Assembly (NCBI GenBank): GCA_002389645.1
Contig: DGQE01000018.1
Span: forward strand, 310,001 to 374,000
Source of the DNA: Flavobacteriales bacterium UBA4422
GTDB taxonomy: Bacteria > Bacteroidota > Bacteroidia > Flavobacteriales_G > Salibacteraceae
Reading direction: 5' to 3'
Length of the DNA stretch: 64,000 nt
The translations under genes were made by a program, and so were the position numbers. The notes beneath the pieces were generated by a model. The model was not told the DNA's origin. It worked only from the letters and a program-made list of their open reading frames with translations, and ran no database searches. How positions within the stretch are numbered: position 1 is the first letter of the stretch; each line of letters begins with the position of its first letter. Below, piece after piece: positions 24,372-33,779 of the stretch.

Positions 24372-24443
24372 TAAATGCTGTTTTTAGGTTAATCATGCAT
24401 TCAAAACGCCCACTCTCTAAACTTATTGCATTCGCGAACCAAA

Positions 24444-25028
24444 TTATTGAGTCAATACCACATTGTGTTCCTCTATCAGCCTTCTTAAGTTGATAAGAGC
24501 ATATCTCATTCTTCCTAAGGCAGTGTTGATACTGACATTAGTGTCTTCTGCAATTTCCTTAAAGCTCATGTCATTGTAATGCCTCATAATTAAAACATCG
24601 CGTTGCTCTTTAGGGAGAAATTCGATCAGCTTTTTGACGTCAGAGTGAATTTGACCAATTACCATTTCTTCATCAATGATTCTGTCCTCATCCTTAATCA
24701 CATTAAAGATGTCAAAATCTGGTCCACCATCCACGGTTGGATAGCGCTTGTTCTTTCGAAAAGTATCAATGACTTGGTTATGGGCAATACGCATGATCCA
24801 AGGAAGAAACTTTCCCTCTTCATTGTAGCTGCCTTTTTTCATGGTAAGCACAGCCTTCACAAAAACATCTTGAAAAATGTCTTCAGCAAGCTGGCCATCT
24901 TTGACCATCATTCTAATGTAACCGTAAACTCGACTTTTATGTCTGCGCAGTAAAACCTCGAACGCGGCTTCGTTTCCCGCTAAATATTGACCAACTAAGA
25001 CTTGATCATCTTCTTTCTCATACATCAT
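24444..25028 (-). CDS. ECF RNA polymerase sigma factor (RpoE-like)
   Basis: 194 residues. Region 2 (about 15-85): FEVLLRRHKSRVYGYIRMMV and DIFQDVFVKAV, then PWIMRIAHNQVIDTFRKNKR; region 4 (about 130-185): LPKEQRDVLIMRHYNDMSFK, EIAEDTNVSINTALGRMRYA. It is the broadly conserved bacteroidotal ECF group, often housekeeping-like. No membrane anti-sigma gene is adjacent; only the small 65-residue protein follows. Confidence 0.92.
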   Translation of the reverse strand: MMYEKEDDQVLVGQYLAGNEAAFEVLLRRHKSRVYGYIRMMVKDGQLAEDIFQDVFVKAVLTMKKGSYNEEGKFLPWIMRIAHNQVIDTFRKNKRYPTVDGGPDFDIFNVIKDEDRIIDEEMVIGQIHSDVKKLIEFLPKEQRDVLIMRHYNDMSFKEIAEDTNVSINTALGRMRYALINLRRLIEEHNVVLTQ

Positions 25029-25199
25029 ATCATTAACCTTTTAAGTTGCGCTTAGAAAAAAATACAAGGTAGATATGAAGCTATAGGCGTATGAGATTTA
25101 TGGTTTGTGACGTATTAGACGCAAACTAATAACGAAAGGTTTGGTTTGTTATTGTGTGCACTAATCATTTTACTTAAGCGAATGTACAAATGAGGGCTT

Positions 25200-25207
25200 T
25201 ACCTTTG
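25200..25207 (+). promoter_or_regulatory. Probable -7 promoter box of uvrA
   Basis: TACCTTTG, an exact TAnnTTTG match, 41 bases before the uvrA ATG. The ten bases TACCTTTGCC are the same as at the thrS promoter. No LexA-like dyad is recognised nearby. Confidence 0.45.
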
Positions 25208-25248
25208 CCGACCGTTTTCTAAAAAAAAGTGAAGAGCCTTAGAATAGT

Positions 25249-28056
25249 ATGAGAAAGATCGAAGACCTGGATTCCAAAAAGTACATTGTTATCAAAGGTG
25301 CCAAAATGCACAACTTACGCGATGTTGATGTAGCTATTAAGCGCAACAGTTTTACTGTTGTGTCTGGTCTTTCGGGCTCAGGGAAATCGTCATTGGCATT
25401 TGACACGCTCTATGCAGAAGGTCAAAGAAGGTACATTGAAAGTCTTTCTTCTTATGCTCGACAATTTCTTGGTAAGATAGAAAAGCCGAAAGTCGATTAC
25501 ATCCGTGGTATTTCTCCGGCAGTGGCCATTGAGCAAAAGGTGAACACAAGAAACCCGAGGTCAACTGTGGGTACAAGTACCGAGTTATATGACTATATCA
25601 AGCTCTTGTATGCTCGTGCAGGACGCACTTGTTCTCCTGTAAGTGGTGAAGAAGTGAAGAAAAACACCGTGATGGACGTGGTGGATTTTGTCTTGAAGCA
25701 AAAGGAAGGAGCCAAGCTTTTATTGACCATTGATATTGCTTATGCTGATTTAGATGAATTAAAGCAGAAGTTGGATTTACTAGAGCAAAATGGTTTCGCT
25801 AGAGTGCTGGTCAATGATGAGGTAGAGCGACTTTCTAAAATTGATAAACCAGCGAAAGCTGAGTACAAGCTAATCGTTGATCGAATTGTAATTAATCATG
25901 AAGATGAAGGGTTTCAGAATCGATTAGCCGATTCGGTCGAGCTGGCATTTTATGAAGGACATGGTGTTTTGCATGTTAGAGAATTTGATGATCCAAAAAA
26001 GGCTAATGAGTTTTCAAATTTGTTTGAGCTGGATGGAATTCGCTTTGAAGAGCCAGACGTTCATTTTTTAAGCTTTAATAACCCCAGAGGTGCATGTAAG
26101 AAGTGTGAAGGCTTTGGAAGTGTTATTGGAATCGATGCAGATCTGGTAATACCTGATAAGTCGCTGAGTGTTTATCAAGATGCCATTGTCTGTTGGAAAG
26201 GAGAGAAAATGGGTAAGTGGAAGGAAGAATTCTTGCAGGTAGCTTCAAAGTTTGATTTTCCTATACATCGAGCTTACGAAGAGCTAACCAAAAAGGAACA
26301 AGAACTACTTTGGAAAGGAAACAAGCATTTCAAGGGCATCAATGCATTTTTTACTTACTTGGAGGAAAAAGCTTATAAAATTCAATTCCGCGTGATGCTT
26401 TCACGCTATCGCGGAAAAACATTGTGTCCAGAGTGCAACGGAACCCGCTTGCGCAAGGATGCCAACTATGTCAAGGTAGCCGGAGTTTCTTTATCAGAGC
26501 TTCTACTCATGCCGATTGATGAGTTGAAAGCGCATTTTGAGCAAATCTCATTGGGTGAATATGAAGCTAAAGTGGCAAAGCGATTGCTGATTGAGATCAA
26601 TAATCGATTGCAGTACCTAACAGATGTAGGGCTTTCATACTTGACCTTAAATCGATTGTCAAATAGCTTGTCGGGAGGTGAGTCGCAGCGAATTCAATTG
26701 GCTACTTCGTTGGGAAGTGCCTTGGTTGGCTCTATGTATATATTGGATGAACCGAGTATTGGTTTGCACCCGCGCGATACGGAACGATTGATAGGAGTGT
26801 TGAAGAATCTTCAAAAAGTTGGAAATACGTTGATCGTTGTAGAGCATGACGAAGACATCATGCGTTCAGCAGATGAATTGATTGACTTGGGGCCGGAAGC
26901 AGGTGTAAATGGTGGTCATTTAATCTTTCAAGGAAATCAAGAGGAAATCAAGGCTGAAACCAAAAGCATCACTGCACGCTATTTGAATAATTTAGAGGCA
27001 ATTCCAGTGCCTGAAGTGAGAAGACCTTGGAAATACTTCCTAGAACTGAAAGGAGCTAAAGAGAACAACCTAAAAGATGTGGACGTGAAGATTCCTTTGG
27101 GAGTTTTCACAGTTGTTACTGGTGTGAGTGGCTCGGGTAAATCATCTTTGATTCGAAAAGTCTTGCACCCTGCACTCGCTAAGCGAATCGGAGGGCACAC
27201 CTCTGTGCAATCAGGAGTGTTTAAATCTATCGAAGGAAATTTGAATCGAGTAGATTCTGTTGAGTTTATTGATCAAAACCCAATAGGCCGTTCTTCTCGA
27301 AGTAACCCTGTTACATTCACAAAGGCTTTTGATGACATACGCGCCTTATTTGCAGATCAGCCATTGGCTAAAATGAGAGGTTTCAAACCTGCTCACTTCT
27401 CCTTTAATGTGGATGGTGGAAGGTGTGAAACTTGCCAAGGAGAGGGTGAGATTACAGTTGAAATGCAGTTTATGCCCGATATTCACCTTATGTGCGAGAG
27501 CTGCCATGGAAAACGCTTCAAAGAAGAAGTGTTAGAAGTGATGTATCACGAGAAAAGCGTAAATGATATTTTGGAGCTTTCTGTAGATGAGGCGATAGCA
27601 TTCTTTCAATTGCATGCGCGAAAGGCTGGTGAAAAGAAAATAATTCAAAAATTACTCCCACTGCAAGAAGTTGGTTTGGGGTATGTGTCTTTAGGTCAAA
27701 GCTCAAGCACATTAAGTGGTGGTGAGGCACAGCGGATAAAACTGGCTTCTTTTATTGGCAAAGGACAAACTTCTGAAAATGGAGGCACTTTCTTTTTATT
27801 CGATGAACCGACAACAGGCTTGCATACACACGATATCAGAAAACTGATGGCCAGTTTCAATAAACTGATTGATTTAGGTCACACTATTTTGGTAATTGAG
27901 CATAATCTTGAAGTAATCAAGCAAGCCGATTGGATTGTAGATCTTGGTCCTGATGGAGGTGATAGAGGTGGTAAAATTGTTTTTGAAGGAACGCCAGAGC
28001 AAATAGTTGATTGCAAAGACAGCTTTACTGGTCAGTACTTGAAGAAGCAGGTTTAA
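25249..28056 (+). CDS. uvrA: Excinuclease ABC subunit A
   Basis: 935 residues, the damage-scanning ATPase of nucleotide excision repair. Two ABC modules: Walker A GLSGSGKSSLAFDT near 40 and GVSGSGKSSLIRK near 625; signatures LSGGESQRIQLA and LSGGEAQRIKLA. The zinc-binding pairs CKKCEG, CPECNG, CETCQG and CESCHG are all present. Full length for the family. Convergent with an ABC exporter gene; the two stops overlap by four bases. Confidence 0.97.
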   Translation: MRKIEDLDSKKYIVIKGAKMHNLRDVDVAIKRNSFTVVSGLSGSGKSSLAFDTLYAEGQRRYIESLSSYARQFLGKIEKPKVDYIRGISPAVAIEQKVNTRNPRSTVGTSTELYDYIKLLYARAGRTCSPVSGEEVKKNTVMDVVDFVLKQKEGAKLLLTIDIAYADLDELKQKLDLLEQNGFARVLVNDEVERLSKIDKPAKAEYKLIVDRIVINHEDEGFQNRLADSVELAFYEGHGVLHVREFDDPKKANEFSNLFELDGIRFEEPDVHFLSFNNPRGACKKCEGFGSVIGIDADLVIPDKSLSVYQDAIVCWKGEKMGKWKEEFLQVASKFDFPIHRAYEELTKKEQELLWKGNKHFKGINAFFTYLEEKAYKIQFRVMLSRYRGKTLCPECNGTRLRKDANYVKVAGVSLSELLLMPIDELKAHFEQISLGEYEAKVAKRLLIEINNRLQYLTDVGLSYLTLNRLSNSLSGGESQRIQLATSLGSALVGSMYILDEPSIGLHPRDTERLIGVLKNLQKVGNTLIVVEHDEDIMRSADELIDLGPEAGVNGGHLIFQGNQEEIKAETKSITARYLNNLEAIPVPEVRRPWKYFLELKGAKENNLKDVDVKIPLGVFTVVTGVSGSGKSSLIRKVLHPALAKRIGGHTSVQSGVFKSIEGNLNRVDSVEFIDQNPIGRSSRSNPVTFTKAFDDIRALFADQPLAKMRGFKPAHFSFNVDGGRCETCQGEGEITVEMQFMPDIHLMCESCHGKRFKEEVLEVMYHEKSVNDILELSVDEAIAFFQLHARKAGEKKIIQKLLPLQEVGLGYVSLGQSSSTLSGGEAQRIKLASFIGKGQTSENGGTFFLFDEPTTGLHTHDIRKLMASFNKLIDLGHTILVIEHNLEVIKQADWIVDLGPDGGDRGGKIVFEGTPEQIVDCKDSFTGQYLKKQV

Positions 28057-29813
28057 ACGAACTGTAAATCGTATAACTTTCTGTATTCACCGTCCTTGCG
28101 AAGTAATTCTTGGTGGCTTCCCATTTCCACGATTTCACCTTGATCCATAACGATGATTAAATCTGCGTGCTGCACTGTTGCTAGACGGTGTGCAATTATG
28201 ATTGAAGTGCGGTCTTTGGTGATGAATTCAATCGCTTCATTGATCATTTGTTCGGTTTCAGTGTCTACTGAACTCGTGGCTTCATCCAGCACTAGAATAG
28301 ACGGGTTGTAGATGTATGCGCGAATGAATGCCAACAGCTGTCTTTGCCCTACAGAAAGCATTCCACCGCGTTCTTTAACGTTGAAGTTGTATCCTTCAGG
28401 TAGCTTATCAATAAAGCGATGAGCGCCTACTTTTTTAGCGGCAATTTGCACTTCTTCCAACGTGATTTTCGGATTGTTAAGCGTTATGTTGTTGTAGATG
28501 CTGTCTGAGAATAAAAATACATCTTGAAGAACAACACCTACTTGCCTGCTGAGGTAGGCTGAATCAAAATCACGAAGCTCGGTTCCATCAACTGAGATAC
28601 TTCCTTTATTGTATTCGTACGATCGACTCAATAGGTTAATAATGCTTGACTTTCCCGCACCTGTTGCTCCAACAATAGCAACCTTTTGTCCTTTCTTCAC
28701 TTCAAATGAAATGCCTTTTAATACCCAGTCTTCATTGTTGTAAGCGAAGTGCACATCCTTGAAGGATATGTCACCGTTTATTTCAGGCGTAAGATTCTTA
28801 CCCGACCCTTCAATTTGGGCTTCAGTGTCTAAAATTTTAAATACTCGCTCGCTGGCTACCATGCCCATTTGCAGTGTGTTGAAGCGATCTGCCAGTTGTC
28901 TAATTGGCCTGAAAAGCATATAGATGTATAGAATGAACGCCACTAGGTTTCCGTAGGTAACTGTCCCTTTTAGTACTTCGCTACTTCCCCACCAAATCAA
29001 TAGAGCAATGGATAAAGCACTCAATATTTCAACCACCGGAAAAAAGATGGAGTTCGCAAATACTGTTCTCAAGTGTGCATCGCGATGACGAGCATTGATG
29101 GTTTCGAATTTGTCCATCTCTTGTTTTTCGCGATTGAATATTTGAACGATAAACATTCCAGTAATATGCTCTTGAACGAAAGCATTCAATTTGGCTACCT
29201 CATTTCTGACATCTTGAAATGCCAGCTTAATGTAATTCTTGAACACATTGGTTGCCCACAATAGAATCGGAATGGGAATCAAGCACATGATGGTCAATCG
29301 CCAATCGAGGTAAAACATGAATGCGATCACAACCGTTAGTTTGATCAATTCACCCAGTATGGTGAGTACACCCTCTGAAAAAATATTCGAAATCGTTTCA
29401 ATATCCGAAACCGCTCTGGTCACTAATGTTCCTATAGGCGTTTGATCAAAATACTTTAATTTAAAGTGGGATATTTTGTGGTAAACATCCACACGCAAAT
29501 CTTTAATTACAGATTGACCTAACCAGTTGGCTAAATAGGTTTGAAGGAATTGAACTAAACCTTCTAAAACCAATAGACCAACGATAATCATGGTGAGCAT
29601 CTGAAGTAGCTCAGTGTTGGGCACGATGATGGAGTTGTCTAAGGTGTACTGGATTAGCCAAGGACGCAGCGGAGAAATTCCAGCAGAAAGCAAAACTAAA
29701 AAGCCAGTAAAAACGAAGAGTGCCTTGTAAGGGTTTACATATTTCATGACCCTCATAAAGAGGCTCATGTCAAACGCTTTTCCGCTGATCGATTTGTCTT
29801 TCTGCTCGCTCAT
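28053..29813 (-). CDS. ABC transporter, fused permease and ATPase (MsbA/MDR type)
   Basis: 586 residues. Six-helix exporter domain (about 20-320) and nucleotide-binding domain with Walker A VGATGAGKSSIINLL, a serine-rich signature LSVGQRQLLAFIRA (Val in place of the second Gly of LSGGQ), Walker B ILVLDEATSSVD and the H-loop IIAHRL. It works as a homodimer or heterodimer; lipid, peptide or drug export is possible. Start overlaps the truA stop (ATGA). Confidence 0.92.
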   Translation of the reverse strand: MSEQKDKSISGKAFDMSLFMRVMKYVNPYKALFVFTGFLVLLSAGISPLRPWLIQYTLDNSIIVPNTELLQMLTMIIVGLLVLEGLVQFLQTYLANWLGQSVIKDLRVDVYHKISHFKLKYFDQTPIGTLVTRAVSDIETISNIFSEGVLTILGELIKLTVVIAFMFYLDWRLTIMCLIPIPILLWATNVFKNYIKLAFQDVRNEVAKLNAFVQEHITGMFIVQIFNREKQEMDKFETINARHRDAHLRTVFANSIFFPVVEILSALSIALLIWWGSSEVLKGTVTYGNLVAFILYIYMLFRPIRQLADRFNTLQMGMVASERVFKILDTEAQIEGSGKNLTPEINGDISFKDVHFAYNNEDWVLKGISFEVKKGQKVAIVGATGAGKSSIINLLSRSYEYNKGSISVDGTELRDFDSAYLSRQVGVVLQDVFLFSDSIYNNITLNNPKITLEEVQIAAKKVGAHRFIDKLPEGYNFNVKERGGMLSVGQRQLLAFIRAYIYNPSILVLDEATSSVDTETEQMINEAIEFITKDRTSIIIAHRLATVQHADLIIVMDQGEIVEMGSHQELLRKDGEYRKLYDLQFV

Positions 29814-30562
29814 TCTATCATTCCTTCAGGGTACACGATGTTTGAAAGGTAAAGCCCATGCGCGGGAACGGAAAGTCCTGCTTCACTTCGATTTTTCGCT
29901 TCAATGATACTCTTAAAATCGGCAGTATTAATCCTTCCTTGTCCAACTTCTATTGTTGTTCCCACGATTGCTCTAACCATATTTCTCAAAAAGCGATTTG
30001 CGGTGATTCTGAAGTTTAACGCGTTGCCATTTTGGGTCCAATATGCTTCCGTAACATCGCACAAATTGGTCTCAGTTTGTGTATTTGACTTTGAAAAACT
30101 GGTAAAATCCTTGTACTCTAAAAGTGCTGCTGCGGCTTGATTCATTCTATCCACATTCAGCTTCTCTCGCATTTCCCATTTACGGTTAACAGCAAAAGGG
30201 TCTTTCTGTTGCGTGATTAAATACTCATAGCTTCTGCTAATGGCTGAAAAACGCGTATGGGCATCTTCTCCAACTTTAAAAAACCGAAAAATGGCTATTG
30301 CAGGATCGAGTAATCGGTTGCACTTATATGTTAATTGATCAAGATCGCTTATCTCATTATTAAAATCAAAATGCGCATAGAACAATTTGGCATGCACGCC
30401 TGTATCAGTTCTGCCACATCCAACCACATAAATTTCGCTTCTAAGTATCGTTGAAAGTGTATTATTCAATGATTCCTGAATAGATTTGGCGTTTGGTTGG
30501 ATTTGCCAGCCATGAAATGGAGTGCCATCGTAAGCAAGCTCTATAAAGTAGCGATTTGCCAT
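29810..30562 (-). CDS. truA: tRNA pseudouridine(38-40) synthase TruA
   Basis: 250 residues from the ATG at 30562 (MANRYFIELAYDGTPFHGWQ). The longer open frame upstream overlaps the divergent menA gene and lacks similarity, so it is not used. Catalytic Asp in GCGRTDTGVHA; C-terminal FLRNMVRAIVGTTIEVG is typical. It isomerises uridines 38-40 in the anticodon stem. Only 25 bases separate the truA and menA start codons. Coupled to the ABC exporter gene. Confidence 0.95.
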   Translation of the reverse strand: MANRYFIELAYDGTPFHGWQIQPNAKSIQESLNNTLSTILRSEIYVVGCGRTDTGVHAKLFYAHFDFNNEISDLDQLTYKCNRLLDPAIAIFRFFKVGEDAHTRFSAISRSYEYLITQQKDPFAVNRKWEMREKLNVDRMNQAAAALLEYKDFTSFSKSNTQTETNLCDVTEAYWTQNGNALNFRITANRFLRNMVRAIVGTTIEVGQGRINTADFKSIIEAKNRSEAGLSVPAHGLYLSNIVYPEGMIE

Positions 30563-30587
30563 GAGCCGACAAAAGTAACTTGACTTA

Positions 30588-31514
30588 ATGGATGTAGAAA
30601 CATCAATTGAAAAGAAGAATAAAACAGCCGCTTGGTTCAGTGCTATGCGCCTTCGCACCTTGCCTTTGGCTTTGGCTTCAACGCTTACCGGGGCTTTTTT
30701 AGCTATGGAGCAACATGAAATCAACGGATTAGTGCTTCTTTTTACTGCTTTGACAACGATTTTTCTTCAGGTCAATAGCAATTTGGCCAACGACTATGGA
30801 GACTTCTCTCATGGTACCGATAATGAAGAACGCGTTGGCCCTCAGCGCGCAATGCAATCAGGGGTAATCACTGAACCTGAAATGCGCATGGCGATAGTGC
30901 TGGCGTCTAGCTTGTCATTGATTTCTGGAGTTTTCTTGCTTTTGGTATCCCCACTCGCGTGGATTACAAGAGGAGTGCTATTTATTTTTGGAGTGGCGGC
31001 TATCTACGCCTCTATTAAGTACACTGCGGGAAAAAACCCTTATGGTTATCGCGGATTGGGTGATGTTTCAGTTATGGCGTTTTTTGGGATTTTAGGCGTA
31101 CTTGGTTCTTACTTGTGCCAAACTGAAAGCCTGGATCTTACAGTTTTGCTAGCGGCAATTTCCATTGGAGCATTTAGCACAGGGGTACTAAACATTAATA
31201 ATACGAGAGATTTAGAAAATGATCAGAAATCGGGTAAAATCACTTTGGCTGTAAAGCTTGGCCCTCAAAAGGCGAGGTTCTATCACTTGACCTTAATAGC
31301 CATTGGGTGTGGTTCATTTTTGGTTTATGCTTTGATGCACTTTGAGTGGGGGTGGTCTTGGTTGTTTTTACTGTCTTTTCCTCTCTTTTCGCTCAACGCC
31401 TTTAAAGTGTTTACGACCAAAAAATCAGTTGATTTGGACCCTTATTTGAAACAATTAGCTATTACAACCTTTTTGTTTGCGATAATGCTGGGGTTAGGGC
31501 TTTGGTTGCAATAA
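30588..31514 (+). CDS. menA: 1,4-dihydroxy-2-naphthoate polyprenyltransferase
   Basis: 308 residues, UbiA-family membrane prenyltransferase with eight to nine helices. The first Asp-rich motif NLANDYGDFSHGTDN and the second NNTRDLENDQKSGK are both present, and VGPQRAMQSG is typical of MenA rather than UbiA. It attaches the isoprenoid tail in menaquinone synthesis. Divergent from truA. Confidence 0.93.
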   Translation: MDVETSIEKKNKTAAWFSAMRLRTLPLALASTLTGAFLAMEQHEINGLVLLFTALTTIFLQVNSNLANDYGDFSHGTDNEERVGPQRAMQSGVITEPEMRMAIVLASSLSLISGVFLLLVSPLAWITRGVLFIFGVAAIYASIKYTAGKNPYGYRGLGDVSVMAFFGILGVLGSYLCQTESLDLTVLLAAISIGAFSTGVLNINNTRDLENDQKSGKITLAVKLGPQKARFYHLTLIAIGCGSFLVYALMHFEWGWSWLFLLSFPLFSLNAFKVFTTKKSVDLDPYLKQLAITTFLFAIMLGLGLWLQ

Positions 31515-31615
31515 ACCAACATTTTACTGCCGCTCAGTGTTTCTAATTGGTCAGAAACTCATTTTAGTTGACCATTACTGATTTTCCCGATAGAACCTCT
31601 TAATTTTGATATACT

Positions 31616-32359
31616 ATGAAAAGAATACTATCCTGCTTTGCATTACTTATTCTATTAGTTTCAAGCTGTAAAAAAGAAGAAGAAAACGATCCGTTTTCCT
31701 TTCCTGATACTGAGTTAGTGCCAACCACAGTAACTCACATGACACGTGAGATTATCATAAAGGATACACTGGGTGAACTGAATGAAAATTGGACAATTAC
31801 CACATCCGAGTCTGGTTGTGGAAGTGGGTTGGACGTTAGCTCGTACGTGCTTTATGAGATCAATGGAGATCGTGGTTTTGCTTCAGTGCAGTTGGTTCCA
31901 GACTCGATAAGCTGCGAGCTGAATGCGACTCTCAGGACGCCATTTCGTCAAGATGAAGTTGTTTCTGATTATTGGGATAATTGGGATTTTGAGTTTACAT
32001 TTAGCGAGCTTCGATTGACTGAATTTGCAGAGTTGAGAATGAAGTTTAAGTACAGAGAGGTTGAGATGGATGTGGATGTTGCTCCTATAATGCGGCAAGT
32101 TTTTCCTCCTGATACAGTTTTTGTAGATGCCAATGGTCTACTCACTTTTAGCATTGATCGAGGAATGACCAGCTTTAACTTGAATGGGGTCAATTGGGAG
32201 CCCGATTTTTCTGCAGGTTCAGGGAATATTTTGAATATAGACCATGATGGTTCAGAACCACAATTAGAGATTTCTCTTTCTGCGTCACAAGCAGTAACAC
32301 AATCTTTCTTGGTTTTCCAGTTTGTGCGTATTTCTAGTTATGGAATACCAGAAGAGTAG
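31616..32359 (+). CDS. Lipoprotein of unknown function
   Basis: 247 residues. Signal peptide with lipobox LLILLVSSC (lipid Cys near 18) followed by the KKEEENDP linker seen on many bacteroidotal outer-membrane lipoproteins. The mature part is beta-rich and acidic, without a motif I recognise. TAATTTTG at 31601-31608 matches the -7 box, with only eight bases to the ATG, so the leader would be extremely short. Lies between menA and rarA. Confidence 0.7.
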   Translation: MKRILSCFALLILLVSSCKKEEENDPFSFPDTELVPTTVTHMTREIIIKDTLGELNENWTITTSESGCGSGLDVSSYVLYEINGDRGFASVQLVPDSISCELNATLRTPFRQDEVVSDYWDNWDFEFTFSELRLTEFAELRMKFKYREVEMDVDVAPIMRQVFPPDTVFVDANGLLTFSIDRGMTSFNLNGVNWEPDFSAGSGNILNIDHDGSEPQLEISLSASQAVTQSFLVFQFVRISSYGIPEE

Positions 32360-32385
32360 GGTATGTTTGTCCCGTTGATTTAATC

Positions 32386-33672
32386 ATGGACGAACACAAT
32401 TCAATTCCTCTAGCTGAAAGACTTCGACCTAAAACGCTTGACGACTATATTGGTCAAGAGCAGATTGTAGGTAAAGACGGACCTATTCGACTATCCATCC
32501 GTGCAGGATCTTTGCCTTCGATTATATTTTGGGGACCTCCCGGAGTTGGAAAAACAACCTTGGCTCAAATTTTAGCTTCTGAATTAGATCGTCCTATTTT
32601 CATTTTGAGTGCCATTAGCAGCGGTGTGAAGGATGTTCGAGAAGTGATTGAGCGAGCGTCTAGAAAGGATTTACTCTCTACTCAGAAGCCCCTGTTGTTT
32701 ATTGATGAAATTCATCGCTTCAGCAAGAGTCAGCAAGATAGTTTGCTCGGAGCAGTGGAGAAAGGTGTGGTTACATTGCTTGGTGCCACTACAGAAAACC
32801 CATCCTTCGAGGTCATACCTGCGTTGCTTTCTCGATGTCAAGTATATGTGCTTGAAGCTTTCGGAGTAAAGGAGCTAGAAACGCTTCTTGAAAGAGCTTT
32901 GAAAGAGGATGAATGGCTAAAAGGCTTGGGTATTAACCTCAAGGAAAAGAAAGCTTTGTTTCAGCTGAGTGGAGGCGATGGGCGGAAAATGCTCAATACC
33001 TTAGAATTGGTTGCCCAATCGGCTGCGGCAGATAAGATTGATGTCACCGATGATTTCGTCACCAGCGTGATCAAGCAGAAAATGGTGCGTTATGATAAGA
33101 CGGGTGAACAGCATTATGATATCGTATCGGCATATATCAAGAGTATCAGAGGAAGCGATCCGAACGCTGCTTTGTATTGGTTGGCAAGAATGATTGAAGG
33201 AGGAGAAGATCCGATGTTTATTGCACGTAGGTTGCTGATTTTATCGAGCGAAGATATTGGCCTCGCAAATCCTACGGCATTGGTAATGGCAAACACGTGC
33301 TATCAATCTGTGCATGCCATTGGGTACCCAGAATGCCGAATTATTTTGTCTCAAACAACTGTTTATTTAGCTACTTCACCAAAGAGTAATTCTACTTACA
33401 AGGCTATTGACGAAGCTCTTGCCAAGGTTCGAGAAACAGGTGATCTTTCTGTCCCTTTGCATATCAGAAATGCACCAACGAAGCTCATGCAAGAATTGGG
33501 TTATGGAAAGGACTATAAATACGCCCATTCACACAAAGGCAACTTTGTGGATCAAGAGTTTCTGCCCGAAGAGCTTTCGAAGGTCAAGTTCTACGAGCCA
33601 GCAGATAATCAGCGTGAGAAAAGCGTTCGAGAGTTCTTGAAGTCCAAATGGAGTGGTCGATACAGCTATTAA
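32386..33672 (+). CDS. rarA: Replication-associated recombination protein A (AAA+ ATPase)
   Basis: 428 residues. Clamp-loader-like AAA+ protein with Walker A WGPPGVGKTTLAQIL (about 50-64), Walker B LLFIDEIHRFSKSQQD and sensor LGATTENPSFEV, followed by the MgsA/WHIP C-terminal domain (GGEDPMFIARRLLILSSEDIG). It acts at stalled replication forks together with SSB. Full length. 26 bases after the lipoprotein stop. Confidence 0.95.
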   Translation: MDEHNSIPLAERLRPKTLDDYIGQEQIVGKDGPIRLSIRAGSLPSIIFWGPPGVGKTTLAQILASELDRPIFILSAISSGVKDVREVIERASRKDLLSTQKPLLFIDEIHRFSKSQQDSLLGAVEKGVVTLLGATTENPSFEVIPALLSRCQVYVLEAFGVKELETLLERALKEDEWLKGLGINLKEKKALFQLSGGDGRKMLNTLELVAQSAAADKIDVTDDFVTSVIKQKMVRYDKTGEQHYDIVSAYIKSIRGSDPNAALYWLARMIEGGEDPMFIARRLLILSSEDIGLANPTALVMANTCYQSVHAIGYPECRIILSQTTVYLATSPKSNSTYKAIDEALAKVRETGDLSVPLHIRNAPTKLMQELGYGKDYKYAHSHKGNFVDQEFLPEELSKVKFYEPADNQREKSVREFLKSKWSGRYSY

Positions 33673-33779
33673 TCAGCATTATTTCCTTTTATCATTAATT
33701 CTAGCCGATCGTAAATTTCATTGTCTTAAGTGATATTAAATTGATATCATTGTAATGTCAAATTTTTAAACTTACTACC

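Noticed and set aside
31530..31565. GTTTCT ... AGAAAC hairpin after menA as a terminator
   Set aside because: Only six pairs with a long loop and no T-run directly after the stem; too weak to list.
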